Shown here: piece after piece, positions 53,323 to 60,401 of the stretch
Numbering within the stretch: the stretch's first letter is position 1
How the letters are laid out: each line of letters begins with the position of its first letter
DNA from: Pseudorhizobium banfieldiae
GTDB taxonomy: Bacteria > Pseudomonadota > Alphaproteobacteria > Rhizobiales > Rhizobiaceae
Assembly: GCF_000967425.1 (NCBI RefSeq)
Contig: NZ_FO082820.1
Coordinates: forward strand, 1,612,001 to 1,676,000
DNA: 64,000 nucleotides
Direction of reading: 5' to 3'
The notes under the pieces: model-generated
Seen by the model: only the letters and a program-made list of their open reading frames with translations
Told to the model about the DNA's origin: nothing
The model's database searches: none
Made by a program: the position numbers and the translations under genes

Positions 53323-53636
53323 CCGGAGGCGACCTTCAGCCCGACGATTCCTGCAATGATCATCGCGATGCAGCCCAGGCGAAGCGCCGAGGCAGGTTCT
53401 GCAAACAGGACGATGCCGAGAATGACGGTGCCGACGGTCCCTATGCCGGTCCAGACGGCGTAGGCGGTGCCGACGGGAAGGGAGCGGATAGCAAGTCCAA
53501 GGAGCACCACCGACACCACCATGGCAGCGAGGGTGAGAAGCGTGGGCAGTGGCCGGATGAAGCCTTCGGTATATTTGAGACCGATCGCCCAGCCGATCTC
53601 GAAAAGTCCAGCAAGCGTCAGAAGTATCCAAGCCAT
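53319..53636 (-). CDS. sugE: SMR-family guanidinium exporter (Gdx/SugE type)
   Basis: A 105-residue four-helix inner-membrane protein. The conserved Glu is in AGLFEIGWAIGLKYTEGF and the motif GTAYAVWTGIGTVGTVILGI is typical of the Gdx/SugE subgroup rather than EmrE. Gdx proteins export guanidinium in exchange for protons and work as dual-topology dimers. A two-hairpin guanidine-II riboswitch pattern lies directly upstream, supporting the substrate. GGAG lies 7 bases before the ATG. Confidence 0.93.
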   Translation of the reverse strand: MAWILLTLAGLFEIGWAIGLKYTEGFIRPLPTLLTLAAMVVSVVLLGLAIRSLPVGTAYAVWTGIGTVGTVILGIVLFAEPASALRLGCIAMIIAGIVGLKVASG

Positions 53637-53657
53637 TGCCTTACTCCGTTTGAAGGA

Positions 53658-53710
53658 GCGAGGCCGTCCCCGCGGAGATGACCGGGCTTGCCCGGCGGCA
53701 GCCGTCTGCC
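53658..53710 (-). promoter_or_regulatory. Guanidine-II (mini-ykkC) riboswitch
   Basis: On the minus strand, first hairpin GGCAG-ACGG-CTGCC (53710-53697, 5-base stem) and second hairpin GCGGGG-ACGG-CCTCGC (53673-53658, 6-base stem with one G-U). Two hairpins with ACGR tetraloops in a row upstream of sugE are the defining pattern of this riboswitch class. The 23-base linker can itself fold (CCGGG/CCCGG). A CTCC starting at the last base of the second stem can pair with the ribosome site GGAG, a likely off state. Confidence 0.88.
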
Positions 53711-53771
53711 TGCTCGATATATGGTACTTTCGGGGCTGGCGGCAACCGCCCGTACGGCATGGGAGCCATGC

Positions 53772-54611
53772 CTAGAGACAACCCAGCCTCTTTGCGTGCC
53801 ACTTCAGGTGATCATCCATGAACGTCGAGATGAAGTAATAGGAGTGGTCATAGCGTTCATGCATGCGCAGCGTCAGGGCGATGTCCGTTCCCTTGATGGC
53901 GTCTTCGAACAGCCAGGGACGCAGCCCGTCCTCCAGGAAACTGTCCGCCTTGCCCTGGTCGATCAGGAATTCGGGAAAGCGGGCACCATCCTCCACGAGG
54001 GCGCAGGCATCATATCGGCGCCATGCGCTCCGGTCGGCTCCGAGGTATTTTTCGAGCGCGGGGGCGGACCAGTCGGCCATCGAAGGTTGCACGATGGGGG
54101 CGAAGGCGGAGCAGCTCTTGAAGCGATCAGGGTTCTTGAGCGCGATTGTCATCGCTCCGTGCCCACCCATTGAGTGTCCGAAGATCCCCTGCCGGCTCAT
54201 GTCGGCGCGGAAGTGCTGGCTGATCAGAGAGGGCAGCTCCTCCGTGATGTAGCTGTACATCTGGTAGTGCTCGGCCCAGGGCTTCTCGGTGGCGTCGAGA
54301 TAGAAACCGGCGCCCTTTCCCATCTGCCAGTTGGTCAGTTCGTCCGGCACCTCATTGCCGCGCGGGCTGGTGTCGGGGCAGACAATGATGAGTCCGAGTT
54401 CCGAGGCGAGGCGGCGGTACTCGCCCTTCTCCATGACATTGGCATGGGTGCAGGTGAGGCCGGACAGGTACCAAAGGACGGGGCGAGGCTCGCTGATCGC
54501 CTGCGGCGGCACGAAGACCGCGAAGGTCATCTCGCATTTGCACGCGTCGGACTCGTGGGCGTAAACGCCCTGCATGCCGTCGAAGGCCGTGTTCTGGGAA
54601 ATGACTTTCAT
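53772..54611 (-). CDS. fghA: S-formylglutathione hydrolase
   Basis: A 279-residue cytosolic esterase that hydrolyses S-formylglutathione to formate and glutathione, second step of formaldehyde detoxification. MKVISQNTAFDGMQGVYAHESDACKCEMTF is the normal start; the nucleophile is in IFGHSMGGHGAM, with the oxyanion Trp/Leu region WYLSGLTCTHAN. It overlaps the upstream YaiI gene by four bases and belongs to an operon with the class III alcohol dehydrogenase that makes its substrate. Confidence 0.95.
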   Translation of the reverse strand: MKVISQNTAFDGMQGVYAHESDACKCEMTFAVFVPPQAISEPRPVLWYLSGLTCTHANVMEKGEYRRLASELGLIIVCPDTSPRGNEVPDELTNWQMGKGAGFYLDATEKPWAEHYQMYSYITEELPSLISQHFRADMSRQGIFGHSMGGHGAMTIALKNPDRFKSCSAFAPIVQPSMADWSAPALEKYLGADRSAWRRYDACALVEDGARFPEFLIDQGKADSFLEDGLRPWLFEDAIKGTDIALTLRMHERYDHSYYFISTFMDDHLKWHAKRLGCL

Positions 54612-55072
54612 GGTTGATCTCCAGGTGGCGCGTGGGTCTTGGCACGGCGGCAGAGCCGGTCGAGGGTTTCCAGGAACTGCGATCGATCCCGTGGGCTGAA
54701 GGCGGCATTGTAGCCCTTGCTCTCGCCGGTCTCTCTCAGATGCTGGCCGAGATCGCGCATGGCCGTCGCCATGCCGATGTTCGTCTCGTCAAAGATGCGG
54801 CCCGTGGGACCGGTGACAAGGGCGCCGTTGCCGACGCAGCGTCCGGCGAGCGGCACGTCGGCCGTAACCACGATGTCGCCGCTTCCCGCCCGCTCGGCGA
54901 TCCAGTCGTCAGCAGCGTCGAAGGCGCCCGATACGATGACATTAGTCACCATCGGATCGCGCGAAGGGCGAAGACCCGAATTCGCAACAAGCGTTACCTC
55001 CAGCCCGTGGCGTTCGGCGACCTTGAGGATCTCCGGCTTCACGGGGCAGGCATCGGCATCTACGTAGATCAC
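54608..55072 (-). CDS. YaiI/YqxD-family (UPF0178) protein
   Basis: A 154-residue cytosolic protein. IYVDADACPVKPEILKVAERH is the signature N-terminus, and GDIVVTADVPLAGRCVGNGALV and FDETNIGMATAMRDL confirm the family (DUF188, PIN-like nuclease fold suspected). No function is known. The start is GTG 55072, overlapping the acetyltransferase stop; the larger open frame upstream overlaps that gene. It lies between the two formaldehyde genes. Confidence 0.9.
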   Translation of the reverse strand: MIYVDADACPVKPEILKVAERHGLEVTLVANSGLRPSRDPMVTNVIVSGAFDAADDWIAERAGSGDIVVTADVPLAGRCVGNGALVTGPTGRIFDETNIGMATAMRDLGQHLRETGESKGYNAAFSPRDRSQFLETLDRLCRRAKTHAPPGDQP

Positions 55073-55524
55073 GAGGCGGCTCTTTCCATGTCGATGTGCG
55101 GGATGCCGTCCTCCACATATTCCTCGGAGGTGACGAGGAAGCCAAGCCCCCGGTAGAATTCCTGCAGGTGGCTCTGGGCAGAAATCGCGATCGGCTGGCC
55201 AGCGAACCGTGTCTCGCATTCGGCGATCGCCTCTCGCATCAGGGCCTCGCCGAGACGCTTTCCCCGATGGGCGGGTGAGACAGTGACGCGGCCAATCCTC
55301 GGTGGTGTGCCATCCGGCTGCCAAAGCCTTGCACAGGCAAGAAGCTCCTGACCATCAAGCAGCCGAAGATGCAGCGCCTCCCGGTCCTTGCCGTCGAGTT
55401 CGGGATAGGCGCAGTCCTGCTCGACAACGAACACATCGACGCGGAGCTTGAGCATCTCGTAGAGCTCGAGCGCAGGGAACTGATCAAGCGCCCGCACGTC
55501 CACCCGGTATGGCGCGCCCTCCAT
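55069..55524 (-). CDS. ElaA-like GNAT acetyltransferase
   Basis: A 151-residue N-acetyltransferase. LYEMLKLRVDVFVVEQDCAYPELDGKD is the ElaA-type start, and IGRVTVSPAHRGKRLGEALM is the acetyl-CoA-binding motif A. Substrate unknown. The start at 55524 shares one base with the stop of the dehydrogenase gene, so translation is coupled. Confidence 0.88.
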   Translation of the reverse strand: MEGAPYRVDVRALDQFPALELYEMLKLRVDVFVVEQDCAYPELDGKDREALHLRLLDGQELLACARLWQPDGTPPRIGRVTVSPAHRGKRLGEALMREAIAECETRFAGQPIAISAQSHLQEFYRGLGFLVTSEEYVEDGIPHIDMERAAS

Positions 55525-56651
55525 CAATACACCACGACGCTCCTGATGCTCTGTCCGCCATGCATGAGCTCGAAGCCCTTGTTGATATCTTCCAGCCCCA
55601 TGGTGTGGGTGATCATCGGGTCGATCTCGATCTTGCCCTCCATGTACCAGTCGACGATCTTCGGCACGTCGGTGCGCCCGCGGGCGCCGCCGAAGGCCGT
55701 GCCCATCCAGGTGCGGCCGGTGACCAGCTGGAAGGGACGGGTGGAGATTTCCTGGCCGGCGCCGGCCACGCCGATGATGACCGACTTGCCCCAGCCGCGA
55801 TGCGAGGCCTCCAGCGCCTGGCGCATGACCCTGGTATTGCCGGTGCAGTCGAAGGTGTAGTCGGCCCCGCCGATCTGATCGGCGCCGCGCTTCGTCATGT
55901 TGACGAGGTGAGGGACGATGTCGTCGCCCACCTCCTTCGGGTTGACGAAATGGGTCATGCCGAAGCGCTCGCCCCATTCCTTCTTGTCGTTGTTGAGGTC
56001 CACGCCGATGATCATGTCGGCGCCGGCAAGGCGCAGGCCCTGGATGACGTTCAGGCCGATGCCACCGAGCCCGAAGACGATCGCGGTCGAACCGATCTCC
56101 ACCTTGGCGGTGTTGATCACGGCGCCGATGCCGGTCGTCACGCCGCAGCCGATGTAGCAGATCTTGTCGAAGGGCGCGTCCGGATTGACCTTGGCGACGG
56201 CGATCTCCGGCAAGACGGTATAGTTGGCGAAGGTCGAGCAGCCCATGTAGTGGTGCAGCTTCTCGCCGTTGATGGAAAAGCGCGAGGTCCCGTCCGGCAT
56301 GACGCCCTGGCCCTGGGTGGAGCGGATGGCGGTGCACAGGTTCGTCTTGCGCGAGAGGCAGGAGGGGCATTCGCGGCATTCCGGCGTATAGAGCGGGATG
56401 ACGTGGTCGCCCTTCTTGACCGAAGTGACGCCCGGACCGACATCGACCACCACGCCTGCACCCTCATGCCCGAGGATCGCCGGAAACAGACCCTCGGGGT
56501 CGGCGCCCGACAGGGTGAAATCATCCGTATGGCAGATGCCGGTCGCCTTCACCTCCACCAGCACCTCGCCGGCCCGAGGCCCCTCGAGCTGAACCGTCAT
56601 GATCTCCAGCGGCTTGCCGGCTTGAACGGCAACGGCGGCGCGAACGTCCAT
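55524..56651 (-). CDS. frmA: S-(hydroxymethyl)glutathione dehydrogenase / class III alcohol dehydrogenase
   Basis: A 375-residue zinc alcohol dehydrogenase. [29 protein letters not shown] holds catalytic zinc ligands, [15 protein letters not shown] the structural zinc Cys, and [20 protein letters not shown] the NAD loop. [17 protein letters not shown] is typical of class III enzymes. It oxidises the spontaneous adduct of formaldehyde and glutathione. First gene of the operon. A palindrome-like element (56684-56699) lies upstream. Confidence 0.96.
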   Translation of the reverse strand: MDVRAAVAVQAGKPLEIMTVQLEGPRAGEVLVEVKATGICHTDDFTLSGADPEGLFPAILGHEGAGVVVDVGPGVTSVKKGDHVIPLYTPECRECPSCLSRKTNLCTAIRSTQGQGVMPDGTSRFSINGEKLHHYMGCSTFANYTVLPEIAVAKVNPDAPFDKICYIGCGVTTGIGAVINTAKVEIGSTAIVFGLGGIGLNVIQGLRLAGADMIIGVDLNNDKKEWGERFGMTHFVNPKEVGDDIVPHLVNMTKRGADQIGGADYTFDCTGNTRVMRQALEASHRGWGKSVIIGVAGAGQEISTRPFQLVTGRTWMGTAFGGARGRTDVPKIVDWYMEGKIEIDPMITHTMGLEDINKGFELMHGGQSIRSVVVY

Positions 56652-56683
56652 GGTCTTTCTCCATCTTTTCGAATCCGCCGGAC

Positions 56684-56699
56684 TGTCGCATGCGGCAGT
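56684..56699. promoter_or_regulatory. Palindrome upstream of formaldehyde operon
   Basis: CTGTCGCATGCGGCAG is a 16-base palindrome except for one T/G pair, 33 bases before the frmA start. Possible operator in the 104-base gap that otherwise shows nothing. Confidence 0.35.
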
Positions 56700-56755
56700 T
56701 GATCTCTCAAGAGAAGCCCTGGCGTTCCATCTGCTCGATGGGTGCGTGGACGGCT

Positions 56756-57463
56756 TCAGGCTGCCGCGTGTTCGGAGACGGGAAGGTCCTCATCCAGCAG
56801 AAGCCACTCGGTAGCCCTGATGTCGTCCGAGCGGGAGGCGATCTCTGTGAGCAGCATGACATCGCGCCATCCTGGATGACACTCCTCCGCCTCACACACG
56901 ACGTCTATCTGTTCGAGGATCAGCTGCTCCGCGCGTGCGAGCCGCACGGAGCCCCGATCGACGGCGGTCCGAAGAATGCGCCACAGATAGGCGAGGTCGG
57001 CCTTGGTCACGCCACGGCTGTCCAAACGCCCCCGGGCATATGCTCCGCGCGGTTCCGGCAGCAGGGCGAGGCGCAGCTGGTTCAGTGCCGCAGCGGAGAG
57101 GAAACCCGGGACGTTACACGCGATGTCGAGAACGTGAAGGATGATTTCCAGCCCTGCGGGCGAACGAACCGCGCCAGCGGAGGCAACCTTCTCCAGCAGC
57201 CAGCCGGCGGTCTCGCCCGTCACATCTCCGTCGGCCGAATCGCGCCAGACGACGAATTCGGCGATCGCCTCGACCAGATAGTCCGTCCATTCCGGGCAGT
57301 GGCTCGTGCAGCAGTCGTGTAACGCAAGGGCCATGCTGGCCTGATAACGACTGGTGATTCCATCAGGCCACATGTGGTGGCGCATCAGCCCGACGTCGTC
57401 GGGCGTTATCTCACCCTTTCCGGCAATGACACATGCCGGAAAAGAAAAGCGCAGGTCGCTCAT
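56756..57463 (-). CDS. Uncharacterised Cys-containing protein
   Basis: A 235-residue soluble protein not assigned to a family. It begins [19 protein letters not shown] and contains [39 protein letters not shown] and [20 protein letters not shown]. The middle is helical with no clear motif. Six cysteines, some paired, could bind metal. Start at 57463 has GGAG 7 bases upstream; the frame is open to 57616 and in-frame Met codons exist in the palindrome at 57475-57489. Confidence 0.65.
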   Translation of the reverse strand: MSDLRFSFPACVIAGKGEITPDDVGLMRHHMWPDGITSRYQASMALALHDCCTSHCPEWTDYLVEAIAEFVVWRDSADGDVTGETAGWLLEKVASAGAVRSPAGLEIILHVLDIACNVPGFLSAAALNQLRLALLPEPRGAYARGRLDSRGVTKADLAYLWRILRTAVDRGSVRLARAEQLILEQIDVVCEAEECHPGWRDVMLLTEIASRSDDIRATEWLLLDEDLPVSEHAAA

Positions 57464-57474
57464 CTTCCATCTCC

Positions 57475-57489
57475 GTTTCATCATGAAAC
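57475..57489. promoter_or_regulatory. Perfect palindrome upstream of uncharacterised gene
   Basis: GTTTCAT-C-ATGAAAC, 7-base arms around one base. It sits 12 bases before the start at 57463. The 200-base gap to lipB (57464-57663) shows no other gene. Confidence 0.35.
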
Positions 57490-57663
57490 TGGGATGGAAG
57501 GAATAAGCTTCACGTCTTGACGGACTGCCAACGGACGCTCTTAACGCCGCATGGGAGTGATCCTTACGATTTGACCGATGTATCGATTCGAGACACTGGT
57601 GGGGAGAGGGGACCATCTGGTCGTTCCTGTCCGCGCTTGATGTCAGACGGGTCGGAACGGTCG

Positions 57664-58380
57664 CTATGCCGAGGCGGTCTGGCCGAACACATCCTCGAAT
57701 GCCTCGCGCAGCCGCATGTCGACATCGGTCATCATGACAGGCAGACCGAGATCGACGAGGCTGGTGACGCCATAGGCACTGATCCCGCAGGGCACGATCC
57801 CGGAGAAGTGTGTCAGATCCGGGTCGACGTTCAGCGACAGCCCATGAAAGCTCACCCAGCGCCGAAGCCTGATTCCAAGTGCCGCGATCTTGTCCTCGGT
57901 CACTGAACCGTCGGGCAGGCGCGGCTTGTCGGGCCGGCGGACCCAGACGCCAACGCGGTCCTCGCGCCGCTCGCCCCGGACATTCATCGATTCGAGGGTG
58001 CGGATGACCGTTTCCTCCAGGGCTGCCACATAGGCCCGCACGTCCTGGCGGCGGCGTTTCAGGTCCAGCATCACATAGACGACCCGCTGGCCCGGACCGT
58101 GATAGGTATATTCTCCCCCCCGCCCGGTAGCAAAGACCGGGAAGCGATCGGGATCGATAAGGTCGGAGGCATCGGCACTGGTGCCGGCCGTGTAGAGCGG
58201 TGGGTGCTCGAGCAGCCAGACGAGTTCGTCGGCCCGGCGGTCGGCAATCGCCGCCACCTCCGCCTCCATCGTCGCCACTGCTTCTTCATAAGGGACAAGA
58301 CCATCGGAGATGCGCCAGCGCACCGGCGGCGAGCCCGGCAGAGGATGCATGGAGTGGTCAAGTTCGGTGCGCGCGAGCAT
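57664..58380 (-). CDS. lipB: Lipoyl(octanoyl) transferase
   Basis: A 238-residue cytosolic enzyme moving octanoyl from acyl carrier protein to lipoyl domains. [41 protein letters not shown] and [21 protein letters not shown] are diagnostic; the catalytic Lys ([10 protein letters not shown]) and Cys ([15 protein letters not shown]) are present. The start at 58380 ([10 protein letters not shown]) has GAGGAT upstream; the open frame continues to 58452. A tRNA gene lies on the other strand beyond it. Confidence 0.95.
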   Translation of the reverse strand: MLARTELDHSMHPLPGSPPVRWRISDGLVPYEEAVATMEAEVAAIADRRADELVWLLEHPPLYTAGTSADASDLIDPDRFPVFATGRGGEYTYHGPGQRVVYVMLDLKRRRQDVRAYVAALEETVIRTLESMNVRGERREDRVGVWVRRPDKPRLPDGSVTEDKIAALGIRLRRWVSFHGLSLNVDPDLTHFSGIVPCGISAYGVTSLVDLGLPVMMTDVDMRLREAFEDVFGQTASA

Positions 58381-58508
58381 GGGTGATCCTCGTTCTATGT
58401 CCCTTTGCCAGACCGCCGCGACATCGGCAATCCGGCGGGACGACAAGGCCAAGCATATAGGGATTCTGGCCGCCGATTTTTATCATTCAAAATTCTGTCA
58501 CGGCGCCC

Positions 58509-58537
58509 TTGTGCCGTTCAGATCGTTTTGCTACATG
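58509..58537 (+). promoter_or_regulatory. Possible promoter for tRNA-Leu
   Basis: TTGTGC (58509-58514), 17-base spacer, TACATG (58532-58537), 33 bases before the tRNA. Only a partial match to housekeeping consensus. Confidence 0.35.
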
Positions 58538-58570
58538 CTGCCCCGCCGGCGCAAGTCGGCCTACCACGAT

Positions 58571-58655
58571 GCGGTCGTGGCGGAATTGGTAGACGCGCAG
58601 CGTTGAGGTCGCTGTGGGGCAACCCGTGGAAGTTCGAGTCTTCTCGACCGCACCA
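58571..58655 (+). tRNA. tRNA-Leu (anticodon GAG)
   Basis: An 85-base class II tRNA. Acceptor arms GCGGTCG and CGACCGC pair fully, followed by A and an encoded CCA. The D-arm region has GGAATTGGTAGACGC; anticodon stem CAGCG/CGCTG encloses loop TTGAGGT, giving anticodon GAG for CUC/CUU leucine codons. A long variable arm (TGGGG/CCCG) and TTCGAGT T-loop follow. The encoded CCA fits leucine tRNAs. Confidence 0.97.
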
Positions 58656-58657
58656 TT

Positions 58658-58681
58658 AAAACCCGCTTCGGCGGGTTTTTT
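58658..58681 (+). terminator. Intrinsic terminator after tRNA-Leu
   Basis: AAAACCCGC-TTCG-GCGGGTTTT with extra T bases: perfect stem with UUCG tetraloop 2 bases after the CCA. Confidence 0.95.
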
Positions 58682-58723
58682 GCTGTCTAGGCAGTCGGTT
58701 TTCTACACCGGAGAGGTTGGGCG

Positions 58724-59151
58724 ATGGTAGAACTCCATCCGCAGCGGCGAGCAGCCAGTGCAACCGCTAGGCTCGGCCGAACAGGTCGTCCAGTTGTCAC
58801 GAGCGGCGGCGGCAAGACAATTGACGTTGCCCCGGCCGGTCTCGACCCAGGTTTCACACCGATAGATCTTCTCTATTCGTCTCTGGCGAGCTGTCTTGCC
58901 ATCAGCGCGCGGATTGCGGCAAGCGAGTTGCGGCTTCTGGATCGGCTTGAGGTGGTCACGGTCCAAGTGGCCGGAGAGAAGGCCGAGAATGGACCCTGTC
59001 GAATTGGGGAGATCTTCTGCGAACTCGCCGTAGAAGGTAATCTCGACCCCGCCCAGCTTGCGCAGATTGCGAAACGGGCGGAGGAATCTGCACCGTGAGC
59101 AATACCTTGAGGCAAAGCCCCGCCATGTGCGTCACGGTGCAGGCGAACTGA
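58724..59151 (+). pseudogene. OsmC-family protein, frameshifted before second catalytic Cys
   Basis: The open frame 58724-59098 encodes 124 residues of an OsmC fold with first reactive Cys in YSSLASCLAISARIA and ends AKRAEESAP. OsmC proteins continue with a CPVS-type motif holding the second Cys at exactly that point. In the frame shifted by one base at about 59087-59089, the text reads CTVSNTLRQSPAMCVTVQAN and stops at 59151, one base before the convergent BON gene. One missing base (probably T) therefore breaks the gene and removes the second Cys needed for peroxide reduction. It is a real mutation or a base-call error. Confidence 0.8.
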
Positions 59152-59649
59152 TCAGTCGTCCGTGGGGATGTGCGTGTCGACGCCGGCGAGGCGGAGGTTG
59201 TTGACGACGCGGCCTACTCCCCTGATCGCCTGGGCTGTCCGAACGACCCGTGAGGCCATAGAGCGATCATCCACAACTCCCTCGATGGTGACGACGCCGT
59301 TTTCGGCATGGACGTCGACGCTCTCCATCGGCACGTCGCCGAGATCATCGAGGGCTTCCGTCACACGTTCCTCGATGTCATCCGAAAGCTCGAAGCCGTC
59401 AGTGCCGGGCAGCACGTTGCCCGGGCTCTGTTCCTCCAGGCCGTCCGCGTCGACGCTGTCCACGTGGTAGCCGCGATTGCGCTCCCGGTCGAAGTTGGCA
59501 TTGGGATCGCCATAGGCGGCGTTGTCGACGGGCCGGGTTGCGGCACCGGCAGCATCGGCATAGGGCCAGCCATCGTCGATGTTGCGCGTGTCGTAATCAC
59601 GGAAGTCCTCTTCACGGGTAATGTTGTCGGCATTGCGCTTGATCGCCAT
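59152..59649 (-). CDS. BON-domain protein
   Basis: A 165-residue protein. The first 85 residues are charged and probably disordered (FRDYDTRNIDDGWPYADAAG). Residues 90-160 form one BON domain: LSDDIEERVTEALDDLGDVP, ESVDVHAENGVVTIEGVVDD and RVVRTAQAIRGVGRVVNNL. There is no signal peptide, unlike OsmY. BON domains bind phospholipid membranes. AAAGGAG precedes the Met at 59649, deciding the start. A near match to the EcfG promoter lies upstream. Confidence 0.87.
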   Translation of the reverse strand: MAIKRNADNITREEDFRDYDTRNIDDGWPYADAAGAATRPVDNAAYGDPNANFDRERNRGYHVDSVDADGLEEQSPGNVLPGTDGFELSDDIEERVTEALDDLGDVPMESVDVHAENGVVTIEGVVDDRSMASRVVRTAQAIRGVGRVVNNLRLAGVDTHIPTDD

Positions 59650-59680
59650 CGGGATCTCCTTTCGCATTCATCGAGCACCT

Positions 59681-59705
59681 AACGCCCGGCGCGAAGAATG
59701 GTTCG
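59681..59705 (-). promoter_or_regulatory. Near match to EcfG/RpoE2 promoter
   Basis: On the minus strand, CGAAC (59705-59701), 16-base spacer, CGTT (59684-59681); only the first base of the -35 differs from GGAAC. It lies 32 bases before the BON-domain gene start. Confidence 0.4.
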
Positions 59706-59711
59706 TGGAGA

Positions 59712-60209
59712 TCAGCGGCCACCCTGCTTCTGCCATCTGCGGATCAACCGCTCCCGCTTCAGGCGCGAGAGGCGCTTCAGCCAGAAGATCCCTTCCAGCT
59801 GGTCGATCTCGTGCTGGAGACAGATCGCATGAAAGCCCTCGGCCTGTTCCTCGTGCCAGTCTCCCGCGAGGTCCTGATAGCGGCACGAGATCGACCACGG
59901 CCGTTCCACCTCCTCGACGAAGCCTGGCATCGAAACGCTGCCTTCGGCGTGACGCATGGTCCCTGCGGATGAACTGAGGATTTGTGGGTTTACGTATGTC
60001 CGCGGCGCCTGCCAGTCCGACAGTTCGAGAACGACGACCCGTTGCAGGATCCCGACGTGGGCGGCCGTGATGCCAACCCCTGGTGCCGCACGCATCGTGT
60101 CCAGGAGATCCTCAGCCAGTTGCCGGAGCCCGGCACCGAAATCTTCGACCGGTTCGCAGACCGCAGACAGCATCGGGTCCGGATATCTGAGGATGGGACG
60201 GAGGGTCAT
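59712..60209 (-). CDS. Peptide deformylase homologue with degenerate active site
   Basis: A 165-residue protein with the deformylase fold (ILRYPDPMLSAVCEPVEDF, VVVLELSDWQAPRTYVNP). The three active-site motifs are altered: GVGLAAPQ appears as GVGITAAH (51H for Gln), EGCLS as EGSVS (Ser 91 for the metal-binding Cys), and HEIDH as HEIDQ (Gln 137 for a metal-binding His). Glu 134 and His 133 remain. Loss of two of three metal ligands makes normal deformylase activity unlikely. A normal def gene is presumably elsewhere. Such paralogues occur in rhizobia; their role is unknown. Confidence 0.88.
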   Translation of the reverse strand: MTLRPILRYPDPMLSAVCEPVEDFGAGLRQLAEDLLDTMRAAPGVGITAAHVGILQRVVVLELSDWQAPRTYVNPQILSSSAGTMRHAEGSVSMPGFVEEVERPWSISCRYQDLAGDWHEEQAEGFHAICLQHEIDQLEGIFWLKRLSRLKRERLIRRWQKQGGR

Positions 60210-60401
60210 ATTCTGCCTCGCTGGATGGTTCTTCGCTCTTTGTCTCCGTCCTGACTAAACCACAGGCTGCGGCCCCGCTGGACCATGGGATGCGATTCGT
60301 CTAGCACGGAGGACGCGGCGCTCGCCGCTGATCCACCACATCATTGACTTCCATGGCCTGCCCGCCATTCTCTTGGCGGCACAGGCAAGCAGGGGCGGCG
60401 A

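Noticed and set aside
60210..60401. Magnesium-sensing leader before mgtE
   Set aside because: No M-box-like conserved core was recognised; only small GC-rich hairpins are present.
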